A DNA stretch of 64,000 nt from Tolypeutes matacus (lineage: Eukaryota; Chordata; Mammalia; Cingulata; Chlamyphoridae), in assembly GCA_026826555.1 (NCBI GenBank), contig JAKSZT010054324.1, positions 7,635,973-7,699,972 of the forward strand, in the 5' to 3' direction. The notes beneath the pieces were generated by a model, which saw only the letters and a program-made list of their open reading frames with translations, did not search any database and had not been told where the DNA came from. Both the position numbers and the translations under genes were made by a program. Every line of letters begins with the position of its first letter. Position 1 is the first letter of the stretch. This document shows positions 23,680 to 33,800 of this stretch, piece by piece.

Positions 23680-25482
23680 ACAATGAACTTAGCAAGAAAT
23701 GGGGAAAAAACCTATTAAAAGAGGATGATAAGTAATTGCCAAACATATTTAAGACAATTGTTATGAATGGTGGTAAAACACCCTACTACAAAACAAAGTC
23801 TCTCATTTATGAAAGCATAAGCATTTACATGATGTTAATGACATATCTAACATAAATAAACTTGGAAAGAGAGAAAATGGCATTTGAGCAAGGATTCACC
23901 AAATGAAACCAAAAGGAAGCAGGAATGGCATTGTTGACATAGTTGAAGCAAAAATTAAGTAAAATAAAAGCATTTAATAGCAAAAAGGTAATTTAACATT
24001 GATAAAAGGTACAATCAGATAGTGGTGAAATGATCTGTGGAAAGCACCAAAAGAAATCACCAACAATGCAAATGTTGAACAAAATATTATTATTAGTAGA
24101 TCCATAAGATCCTTTTGGTCTTTCACTTATCAAGTAGACAAAAGGATTGAATTAATATGCATAGAGAGAATTTTATCAGTATCATAAGTTAGTATTAGTA
24201 CTGAATTTAGTACCCTACAAACAGAGAATGAACCATCTTTTAAAAAATCTATCCTAGAAAAGTGATGATCTATTTTAATTATGAAAATTTCACTAGTTAA
24301 ATTCTCTGACCACAATAGTTTAAGGAAGATAATTCCTAAGGAAATTTAAAAGAACATTTCTATAATATTAGATTAAAAGGGAGATAAAACTACCATTATA
24401 GATTATTAAAAACTAAAATGTATCAAAACTTGATGGTTTATACCTTCAGATATGCCTTTAATGATATCATGATTGAATAAGAAAAACATGGATTTATAAG
24501 CATTAAGTGAAGAAATTAAGGGAAAAAAAACAAAAATTAAGCCTACTGAATATATGATAATCATAAAAATAAAGTCAGAAAACAATAAATTAGGGAACAC
24601 AAAACAATTGAACATATCAATAAGTCCAAAATCTGGTACCTTGGAAAAAACCCATCTATTAAACAGTTTAATGGATGAATAGTCTTTTCAATAAAAATAA
24701 ATGAGACAAAACAAGAATTCAGTGCATAAAACTAAGACCAAGAATGCATATAAAAACACATATCAACACTTTAGAAAAAAAATAAGAATATTCAAAATGA
24801 TGATAGAGGAGGCAGCAAATTTGAGTTGATTAAAAAAAAAAAATGAAGAAATGGGAGAAAAAACAGTTTTGGGCCACATGGTTTATGAAAAAATCTTCCA
24901 CCCTTTAAGGAGCAGAAAATTTCCATGATTTTAAACTATTTCAGAAGATAGAAAAATTTTGCTGCAAGTCTCTGCTTTAATCCCAATGATTCACCTTGAT
25001 AAAAGCACCATCCTCCCACATAAACACACTGTACAATAGATAATCTCATTTATAAATGAACACAAACAAAAGACCTAGCTAAAATACTGGCAAAACAGAT
25101 AAGACATATATTGAAAGAATAATAGGGTATGCGATTTATTATAAGACTGTAATTTATTAATATGGTGTTATACAAGTGTAAGGGCTACAGCACAAAAATG
25201 ATGATCTGGAAACAAATCCAAAAATATATAAGAATTTGGTATACGAGAAAGATGATAAAAGAAATCAGTGTGGGAGAGGGACGAGTTATTCAAGAAATAG
25301 TGCAAACAATTGCAAGAAAGTATGCATACAAATAGTTATTTGGTAAAATAAGAATTTGATTTTTATTTTATGCTTTATTTCAAAAGCAAGTAAAAGAGTT
25401 AAATGATAAAAGAAAAGGAAGAGAGTAAGGAAAGGAGAGCTAGAGAGAAAGATGGGATAGATGGACTGAAATTAATGCAATC

Positions 25483-25573
25483 AAAGAGTATCACACCCAG
25501 AGGAATAGATTAGTTTACAAACATTATCTTTCTTTTTTGGGGATTCATAAAATAATCTCAAACTGCCACCGAT
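25483..25573 (-). mobile_element. LTR fragment, ERVL-type
   Basis: It matches the right-hand (retroviral 5') 90 bp of the LTR at 38445-39067: 'agtatcacacccagagga', 'acaaacattatctttc', 'ggggattcataaaataatct' and 'caaactgccacc' correspond in order. The rest of that LTR is absent here. Confidence 0.65.
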
Positions 25574-26176
25574 AGTATGGGCAGAATATCTCTCTGGGGA
25601 ATAAGGAAGGAATTCATAAGCATAAAAGCAATGGTAGACAGCACAAAGCAAAATACCAATTTTAATCCATAAACATTAAAATTTTGTACCTATAAACCAT
25701 TCAGTAACAAAATTTAATGTCAGTCAGCAAACTGTTTTTCTAAAGTGTAAAAATATGAAATGGGGTTAATATCCTTGAAGTATAAAAATATATTCAAATA
25801 GAAAATAGGCAAATAAAAAAACAATTGATAAAAGTATAATGAGAATACTCTCTTGACATATTATGGACTCAGCAGGAAAAAAACTAGGGTCTCTGCAAGG
25901 AGGTCCTGGAACTGTCATAGATATCCAACCCTAAATAAGAAATAATTAGGAACTAATAGCTTTATTAAAAGGTTTCAAACAAAACAGAAAAAGGCCCATT
26001 TAAAATGTTTTTGAAGAAAAATTATATTTAATGTTTATTTTAAACTAAGACATTCTTGAGTGAAAAATTCAAATAAATAAAAAATCTGAATATGAGAAGA
26101 AAAATTTCATTAGTTTTAGATAGCATTTCTCAATTAAAAATAAATTCATGGATTTTAAAATATTAAGCCTAATTTA

Positions 26177-26643
26177 GGGAAGCGGATGTGGCTCAAGTGA
26201 TTGGGCTCCAGCCTACCACATGGGACGTTTGTGGTTCGGTTCCTGGTGCCTCCTAAAGAAGACAGTGAGCTGGTGTGATGGCCAGGTGCAGCAAGCTGAC
26301 ACAACAAGATGACGCAAGAAGAGATACAAGAAGAAAAACATAATAAGAGACACAACAAAGCAGGGAGCAGAGGTTTCCAGTGCCTACTAAAGAAGATGAG
26401 GAGGGTGGCGACCTGGTGCAACAAGCTGGCACAGCGAGCTAACACAACAAGATGATGCAAAAGGAGACACAAGAGGAAAAACATAACGAGAGACACAACA
26501 AAGCGGGGAACGGAGGTGGCTTAAGCGATTAGGCGCTCCCTCCCACATCCGAGGTCCCTGGTTCGGTTCCTGGTGCCTTTTAAAGAAATGAAGACAATGA
26601 ACAGACACAGCAAGTGCAAAAAATGAGGGGTTGGGGAGAGATT

Positions 26644-26659
<16 letters not shown>
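26177..26659 (+). mobile_element. Composite (multimeric) DAS-SINE
   Basis: It starts 'gggaagcggatgtggctcaa', an A-box-like tRNA head, with B-box-like GGTTCGGTTCC near 26236. After 'tggtgcctcctaaagaaga' comes a body rich in 'gcaagctgacacaacaagatg'. From about 26356 the body repeats, with most of the second head missing ('gcagaggtttccagtgcct'). A third unit begins near 26503 with a full head (GGTTCGGTTCC near 26562) and ends in poly(A) and (TA)n. tRNA-Ala-derived monomers, dimers and fusions to a second domain are known for DAS-SINEs. This copy appears to be three units. Confidence 0.85.
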
Positions 26660-26674
<15 letters not shown>

Positions 26675-26680
26675 TATCAT
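26659..26680. repeat. (TA)n tract after SINE tail
   Basis: About ten TA units directly behind the poly(A) of the composite SINE. Confidence 0.9.
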
Positions 26681-26763
26681 AATATAGATGCATTTCTAAA
26701 TTATTATATAATTATAGTGTCAGATATACCTGATATAGGAAAAGCCCAAATCATTCTCTAGAG

Positions 26764-26986
26764 CAGAGGTTCTTAACCAGGAGTCCATGGACCCCCAAGG
26801 GTCTGTGGAAAGATTTCAGGGGGTCTGTGATCTTGAAATGAAAAAAGTCAATTTATCTTTATTTTCTCTGACCTCTGATATTGAGTATAATAAAACTATC
26901 TGCTGCTACATTCTGAGAAGGGGTCCATAGTTTTCACCTGATTGGAGAAGGGGTCCATGGAACAAAACAAAGATTAAGAACCTCTG
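26764..26986. mobile_element. hAT-type MITE with perfect 8-bp duplication
   Basis: Ends are inverted: CAGAGGTTCTTAACC on the left and GATTAAGAACCTCTG on the right. The 8-bp string ctctagag flanks both sides exactly (26756-26763 and 26987-26994). An 8-bp duplication with CAG...CTG ends is the hAT signature. There is no transposase. It is related to 36330-36533 in the same orientation and, more distantly, to 34546-34739. Confidence 0.9.
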
Positions 26987-27059
26987 CTCTAGAGTGATTT
27001 TATGTTAACTGGCTTTAGCTTCCCCCAGAAATACACAGAATCCATGTACCAGGAGGCAG

Positions 27060-27290
27060 GAGGAGCTATCATTGAGAGCACGGGTACCTGCAGCTGTTAT
27101 CTTTTCACTTTCTATAGTTGACTTAACCTGGGCTAGTGATTTAATATTTGCCAACCTCAAGTTTCTTCATCTGAAACATTGGCAAATATGGCTGTAGAGA
27201 GAATCAAATTAAATAAGCCATGCAGGGTGCTTAGTCTAGTGCTTGACACTTAGTAAATACTCACCAAATGTTTGTTATTATTATCATTCT
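27060..27290 (+). repeat. MIR SINE, near full length
   Basis: Sense MIR: 'attgagagcacggg', 'aacctgggctagtgattta', 'ctcaagtttcttcatctga', 'agagaatcaaattaaata', 'tgcttgacacttagtaaata' and a 'gtttgttattatta' end. Confidence 0.8.
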
Positions 27291-27364
27291 AAACACACTG
27301 AGCACAATTCATCAGGAAGTATTATGTGGCCCCCCTTTATGAAAAATAATTGAAAGGAAGCAAT

Positions 27365-27565
27365 GTCAAAGTAGTCGAAAGGCTTCAGAGCCCAGTTCTA
27401 TACCTGAGCTAGTTTCATCTTGGCTGAGTGATATTAACTCTGTAATGGGTCTTTAGTTTCCTTTTCTTTAAAACAGGAATGCCACCTGCCTTACCTTCCT
27501 CCTAGAGCTCGGGAAAGAACTCAGTAAAATGTAAAACACAAAAGTGCTTTGTTCAGTGATTAGTG
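27365..27565 (+). repeat. MIR-like fragment
   Basis: It shows 'cttcagagcccagttcta', 'ggctgagtgatattaactct', 'ctttagtttcctttt' and 'ttaaaacaggaatg' in MIR order. It is more diverged than the preceding copy. Confidence 0.5.
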
Positions 27566-28067
27566 GATCACTGAAAACTGAGAGTCCCACTTGTGCTTAT
27601 ATGACTGGCACCATTTCCCACCCTACGAAGGGAAGTCATATGGTGATCCCAGAAAACATTTGCACAGCATCTCCCAAGTTTAGGGTCTAGTCAAGGGGTA
27701 GCAGGGTTTAGGAGGAATGTAAGATATAGATTCTGAACTCAAGCAGAAAGATTGATCTACTAACACTACCAATGACTAAGAGATTGTACTTGGGAAGACC
27801 AGCCTGGAGGATTTTGCAATAGCACAGGAAGAAGGTAATGAGGACCTGTTGTAGGATGGTGACAATGGAAAAGGAGACAAGGGATGTGGCTGAGCCCAAT
27901 GTTGCTGTGCTATTGGGCTTGGTTGGTTAGGCCATGCCTCCATTGCTATCCATGGCCATCTCCGCTGCTGGAGCTTGGAGTGTCCCCATCCAGTGAAATT
28001 CCCATCACCTCCAAATCCTGGGACAGAGGTGATGATGATGATGACCATGATCATTATGATCTTACCT
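27566..28067. other. No gene recognised
   Basis: This includes a short (GATGAT)n run near 28029-28045. The open frames on both strands at 27776-28072 are antisense to each other and carry no domain. Confidence 0.4.
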
Positions 28068-28308
28068 AACATTTATAGAGTGCCTACTATGTGCCAGGCA
28101 CAAGTATTACTTTATTTGTATAAGCTCCTCATGGCACTCCAATAAAGTAGGTGTTTTTACTACCTCTATTTTAGAAAGGAATAAATTGAGGTAGAGAAAT
28201 ATTAAGTAACTTACCCAAAAAACACATAGCTAGTAAGTGATAGACTTGGGATTCGACCTAGGCAGCCTTGCTCCAGAATCCATGTTCTTAACCATTATTC
28301 CATAGTAT
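28068..28308 (-). repeat. MIR SINE, near full length
   Basis: The best MIR in the window, antisense: 'atttatagagtgcctacta', 'tgtgccaggcacaagtatta', 'aataaattgaggtagagaaa', 'cacatagctagtaagtgata', 'ggattcgacctaggcagcc', ending 'gttcttaaccatta' in the tRNA-like head. Confidence 0.92.
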
Positions 28309-28311
28309 TTT

Positions 28312-28800
28312 AATTTCCTGGCTGCTAAAACAAATATCATGGAATGGGTTGGCTTAAACAGTGGGAATTAATTGGCTCATGGTTTTGAGGTTAGGAGAAG
28401 CTCAAAATCAAGGCATCATTAAGGTGATGCTTTTTCCCAGAAGACTGTGGCATTCTGAGGCTGGCTGCTGCTGATCCTTGGTCCTTGGCTTTTCTGTCAC
28501 ATGGCAAACTACATGGCAGCCTCTCCTGGTTTCTATTTTGGGTTCTATTGACTTCCAGCTTCTGTCTTCTTGCTCTGGCTTTCTCTCTTTGTGTCTGAAT
28601 TTTATTCTACTTATAAAAGGACTCCTGTAATAGGATTAAGACCTGTTCTGATTCATTCTGGCCACACCTTAACTGAAGTAACCTCATTAAAAGGTCCTAT
28701 TTACAATGGGTTCATACCCACAGGAATGGATTAAGGTTAAGTATAGGTTTTTTTTTTTTTTTTTTTTGGGGGGGGGGGGTAAATCGCTCTAAGCCACCCC
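28312..28800 (-). mobile_element. LTR, ERVL-type, minus strand
   Basis: Colinear with 8485-8852 and 47114-47581: 'aatttcctggctgctaaaac', 'ggaattaattggctca', 'caaggcatcattaaggtga', 'acatggcaaactacatggc', 'gttcatacccacagga'. A homopolymer block of T then G (about 28748-28779) sits just inside its retroviral 5' end. The copy at 47.5 kb has a G-run at the same place. Confidence 0.85.
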
Positions 28801-29334
28801 ATGTAGTGATAGGAATGGTGATGGTATTAAGAGCAAAAATGTGGGCTTCCTCTGTGATACCCTGTGCTGAAGACCATACATGAACTCTCTACTTGATTGA
28901 TCAAATGATGGCAGCTCAATCACATGAGATCTTTCAGCAAGGGCTCCACTCATCTATTAAAGCATTAAATCAGGCCACTACTCCTGACTGCAGCTACAAT
29001 TCCTCTGAGTGTATGGTACACAACCAGGGCTTGGAGCATGCAGGGGATGGAAATGAGTCTTGCAAGAAAGCATGGCTTCATTCTTTGGAGGTATGCCTGT
29101 GTCAGGAGCCCTTCAGTTCTCATTCATGTTTATTGTAACCACAAGGAAGCTTGACGATGCCTTGACACAATATGGTGACATCCTTAAATCAAGGGACATA
29201 CCTTAGGCTAGGCAGAGGGACTTCCAGGTAGCCAGTTTACTAAAGTGGGGCACTGGAGCATATTATGCAACTTATCATTATTAGTGGTTACAGTATTTCA
29301 TTGGAATTATTTTTGTTTTTCCATTATTTATTTT
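28801..29334. other. No gene recognised
   Basis: Unique sequence. The 81-codon frame at 28893-29138 shows no domain, and no flanking signal supports it. Confidence 0.4.
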
Positions 29335-29505
29335 TAAAAATTGAATCTTGGCTACCCCACTTCCTTGGGCAGCCTTAGTTTCCTCATGTATAAAATGAAA
29401 ATGATGGTTGTTCAGGAGCTTACATGAGATAGTCTATGTGATACAGAACTTATCACGGTGCTTGGCCCATAGTAAGTACCTAATAGATGGTAGCTGCTAT
29501 ACCTT
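29335..29505 (+). repeat. MIR SINE fragment
   Basis: Sense MIR: 'gcagccttagtttcctca', 'tgtataaaatgaaaatga', 'cggtgcttggcccatagta', 'agtacctaatagatggtagc'. Confidence 0.8.
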
Positions 29506-32500
29506 CTTCATTGTCAACATCCTCACCTTATGTAGAAATTATAATACTCTGGCATTACTGAAAAATAATGAGTAAGTATAAAGATTTTCCCAAAGCATGG
29601 TCTTATCTAGAAAAAATATGTAAAGAAAAATGAGATTCTTTTTCTCATATACTGTAGAGCTAAGAATTATTTAGGAGCCCAGACTGTTAGGAAATTAACT
29701 AGCCTTCTGAAACAAATCCTAAAAGGCTAAAGGAAAAATGCTGCATATTTCTGTCCAAAAGGCTTGAGGGAGCTATAATTATTGAGATAGTAAATCCTTT
29801 CAACTTTGCCCATCCCTGTCATTGTCATTCAGACTTTTGTTTTACTTTTAGAGGACAAAGGAGGCTAAAATTTGAGTGGCAGTTTTGGAAGGTTCAGGAC
29901 TTGGAGAAGGTTGGGAGGGTAGAAGGAACCTTATAGAAGACAGAATAGACCTTCAGCTAAAATAGTCTCTCTTATGATGCCAGTGTAAAAACCAACCAAC
30001 CAAACAAAACAGAAAACAGTTCAGGGTAAGGGATAAGTCAATTGGAGAAAGGATTTTAACATGCAGATGGCTTAGGAGCACTGTCCCATGGACATTACGG
30101 TGCAAAAGACTGATAAGGAGTGGAAGTTGAAGTTAGAGGTTAGAACCTTTGAACACGGGCTCCAAAAGTGTGTGAAAGGGACTCTTTTGTGGAACAAGGG
30201 AAAAGGACAGAGAGAGCAAGCCACCCTCCTTGGTGCTACTTCACCTGCTGGGTCCAGCTGGCTCCTGAGGTGGGGGCGGGGGGTGTCTCCTGAGTGTCAG
30301 CATTGAAGAGAGGTCCAAGAGAGGAATGTGGCTGATCTTGTCCAGCCCTTTTAAACCCTGGTGTCTGCACTGAGGCCATGCAGCCAGAGACATGTAAAAA
30401 TACAGGTGACTCCTCATCTTTTTCATGTTTTCTGCCTTAACCTGCTTTCTTACTGTGACCCACTTTGCACTCATTCCCTGACTGCTTTCAATATTCTCAG
30501 ATTTGGGCTGCATTATTCTTATCAATACTTATGACTTCATTTTGCCCTTGAACCTATAACTGCTTTGGTCTACAGATTGGCATCTTGTCAGGCCACACAT
30601 GACTTTGTCCACCCTGGTTCTCAGGGTTTTGATAACTTGGTGTAAATATCTTGCTGGTGCACATGTAGGGTTTGTCTGGCCCCAAAAGAATGCCCCGGAT
30701 GAGTGGAGATTATTTATCTGTCTCGGCCAAGAAGTGCTTGGGGACAGGCAGGAAGGGCATCAAGAAGTTCATGCAATGACACTGTGTTTTCTTTACTCAT
30801 CTCCAAATGAATCATTCCTTCTCTCATCTAGGTGCAGTCACTCCAGTCCTTTTCGCATCTATTTTGTTGGTCATCTGCATATTTGAATTACATTAATGAT
30901 AAAAAATTCAAATGAAGAAACTCAATAAAGCAAAGACTTGATAAAATTGGGCTGAGAATTATTTTGAAAAATGAATACAAATTATTTTGCTATATTTTTT
31001 GTTAATACATAATACAATCAACCTGGAGTAATTTTTAGCTTCCCAGGGAATACAGAGTTTGATTAAAGAAAAATATCTGCTTTTATGAATCCAAAAGTAA
31101 CACAAGTTAAATTTGGTAAATGCAGGCATTCTTATAAAGAGGAACAAAGAAAACAGAAATCAAATGAGAAAATAGCCCCAGATATTAACATAAGAAGAAA
31201 TAAAAAAGAGGCCTTTCTCATTCCAACTTTCCTTGAAAGTTCTGGAGTTAAAGCAAATGAAAAATCCTTAGTTCATTTATGTGACTTGATTACCTTTTCA
31301 TATCCAAAACAAAGAAAATCCTTGAGAGTAGAGAAGATACAGGAAAATGAAAAGCATTTCCATGCAGCATTTTCTATTTTAAAGAGCAAATCTTTCATAC
31401 TCATAAAGCAGTATATAAACATGGATCAATAGCTCTGATATTTACCTTTCCTTGTGGAAACGATTACAGCAATCTACAATATCCGATTAGTTGTCTACAT
31501 AGAACCCTCTATGGCTGCCAATGCTGAAACAGCTGCATGTAACTCTATGCAGGAGTGACTTTTTAGAGAAAGAACAGGAAAAAAAATCTTCCTACACCCT
31601 GGAAAATATCCCTGGCTTTGTCCTCCCTAAAACAAGATGTGAAGATGATTGTGCAGTGACAAAAGTGTCTCTTGATTTCACTCAAATGTAAGAAGTGTAG
31701 AAATTGAGCTAAAAGATTAGATGGCCTAATAAAAAAAATTGATAAACACAAACCAATGGGATATATACAAAGGAGAATGGACTATGACAACCCTAGAAGA
31801 TTGTTTAATATAATGTCAAAAGCTACCAATATAAAAGACTCCAATTTGCTCTTGTCTCCAGATGCTGGAAGAGCTTTTGACAGTTAATTGGAAGCTTTTA
31901 TTTTTGACATTGAAAAGCATGGACTTGCTGCAAGAATTCATTTCATGGGTAGAAACATTATCTGATTATCCAAAGGCCAAAATTAAGGCTAATATGTATA
32001 ATTGGAGACCCTTTCTTCCTTTCTTTTTTCTTTATTTCTTTCTATTTTTGACAAGGAAGCAGCCAGCCACAAGGCCAGCCACGTTTCCTTTATTATTTGG
32101 TTCATCAATAGACTCTCTGGCAGGCAAAATGAAGGAATAAAAATGGGGTACTTAAGGCCCACAGTTTTATTGTGAATAGACAATTCTGGGTTGCTTGTAG
32201 ACTTGTGAATTCCACTTCTGGGGAGTCAAGTGAGAGGCAAATCCCATCTCATAATGGAGGGGCCTATTTAGCTTAGCACAAGAGGTATTTTCCTTTTAGG
32301 ATTAAGTCCTTTATTACTGAATAAAAATCTGTGTTACAGGTGGTGCCTTCTTTGCCCCTGGAAACAGTAACATATTCCTATTTCAGCCTATTTCCTCTTA
32401 CGATGCCCACTTTTTCCAGAACAGCCTCTGTGGAACAGAAGCGCAGAGCTCCCAGTAGCAACCATGCACTGTTACTTTATATAATCCTCTTTATCTTTCC

Positions 32501-32630
32501 CAAGCAGATATATAAAGAATGCAAGTTAGCAGAGGAGCCAATGAGTAAATGAAAAATATAACTTCTTATATATAAACAAATCATTATATATATTCTTATA
32601 TATCATCAAATCATTAAAGAGGTGTGGTAG
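29506..32630. other. No gene; mostly unique sequence
   Basis: No exon, RNA gene or clear repeat is recognised. The 115-codon frame at 31085-31432 is Lys-rich and in AT-rich DNA, with no domain; I regard it as chance. 30890-31160 looks like possible conserved non-coding DNA. Confidence 0.45.
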
Positions 32631-32636
32631 GGAACT

Positions 32637-32643
<7 letters not shown>

Positions 32644-32669
<26 letters not shown>

Positions 32670-32841
32670 ATTTTATTTATTTATTTATTCATTTATCCCC
32701 CCCTTGCTACTTGTGCTCGCTGGGTCAGCTAACCACACCGCACGGGCGGGCTTGCCTTCACCAGGAGGCCCCGGGAACCGAACCCGGGGCCTCCCATATG
32801 GTAAACGGGAGCCCTACTGATTGAGCCACAGCCGCTTCCCA
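32644..32841 (-). mobile_element. DAS-SINE, intact head, minus strand
   Basis: It is flanked by an exact 13-bp duplication (ggaactgattttt at 32631-32643 and 32842-32854). On the minus strand it starts 'gggaagcggctgtggctcaa' and holds a B-box-like GGTTCGGTTCC near 32780. The tRNA-like domain is GC-rich and well kept. It ends in an A-rich tail (T-run at about 32641-32665 plus 'atttatttattt'). The strong head, long tail and perfect duplication suggest a young insertion and a possible pol III promoter. Confidence 0.93.
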
Positions 32842-32924
32842 GGAACTGATTTTTAAAACTGGTTTCACCTTACTATGAAAATAACGAGAGGTATGGTGTG
32901 ATTTACAGTTCTCATCCTCCTCTC

Positions 32925-33381
32925 TTTTTTTGAAACAGCTTTATTGAGCTGTAATTCAAATACATGTAATTCACCCATTAAAAGTATATAATCCAATGGC
33001 TTTTAGTATAGTTATAGAGTTGTGAAGCCATCACCACAATCAGTTTGAGAATGTTTTCATCAGCCCCAGAGCAAGCCCCAAACCCATTTAGTGGTCACAC
33101 TCCATTTCTTTCCAATCCTACAGCTCTAGCACTAATCTACTTTCCATTTCTACAGATTTGCCTAGTCTTGATATTTCATATAAACAGAATCATTTAATAT
33201 GTGGCCTTTTATGATTGGCTTCTTTCATTTAGTATATTTTCAAGGTTCCCCATGTTCCACCATGTATTAACACTTCATTCCTTTCTGTGGATGAATAATA
33301 TTCCATTGTATATTTATAACACATTTTATTTATTCATTAATCAGTTGATGGAAATTTGGGTTGTGTCTAATTTTTGGCTAT
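32925..33381 (-). repeat. Old L1 (L1M-type) 3' UTR
   Basis: Antisense L1 3' end: 'gaaacagctttattgagctg', 'taattcacccattaaaagta', 'gtgaagccatcaccacaat', 'gatatttcatataaacagaa', 'gatgaataatattccattg', 'tgtctaatttttggctatt'. It is interrupted on the right by an LTR at 33382. Confidence 0.88.
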
Positions 33382-33800
33382 TGTGATGGTTAATTTCATG
33401 TGTCAACTTGGCTAGGTTATGGTGCCCAGTTTTTTAGTTGAGCACTGGACTGTTTATTACTGTGATGGTATTTCATAAATGGAATTTGCATCTATAATCA
33501 GTTTATTGCATCAACAATAAACAAAGGAGAGTGCCTTTAGTGTGGGGAGTCTCCTTGTCCAATCAATTAGAGGTCATAAAAACCAGAACTGAGGATTTCA
33601 GAGGCCAGAAGAGGAATTTTTGCCTCAACTTCAGCACTGGCTCTTGCTGGAATTTCTAGCCAGACAGCTTCCCCTGGGGAATTCAGATTAAGGACTTTAG
33701 GATCACCTTTACCAGAGTTCCCAGCTTGCAGCCTACCCTCCAGAGTTTGGACTTGCTAGCCCTTATGGTTGCATGAGCCAATTCCTTATAATAAAGATAT
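33382..33800 (+). mobile_element. LTR (ERVL-type) inserted beside L1
   Basis: It opens TGTGATGGTTAATTTCATGTG, split by one base from the usual mammalian motif, followed by 'gtcaacttggctaggttat' and 'ggtgcccag'. It ends around 'gagccaattccttataataa' (a polyadenylation-like signal). Its start interrupts the L1 text exactly at 'ggctatt'. The right end is truncated or degraded. It appears unrelated to the xenarthran LTRs elsewhere in the window. Confidence 0.7.

Larger units (their letters stand above)
23600..26150 (+). repeat. Old AT-rich L1 relic
   Basis: Purine and A-rich plus strand with fragments in the order of an L1 ORF2. A 'aaaatctggtaccttgg' block (near 24629) recalls the L1 segment upstream of the RT domain. 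'gacctagctaaaatactggc' (near 25070) recalls the RT segment, and 'aataatagggtatgcgattta' in parts follows. No long frame survives. A (CA)n tract (23649-23679) and an LTR fragment (25483-25573) interrupt it. The assignment rests on order and composition and is moderate. Confidence 0.5.

Noticed and set aside
26177..26250. tRNA gene
   Set aside because: The tRNA-like head is followed by a SINE body and tail and lacks a proper acceptor-stem closure; it is a DAS-SINE.
31085..31432. 115-codon Lys-rich frame
   Set aside because: A-rich DNA yields such frames by chance; no domain or splice signals are seen.
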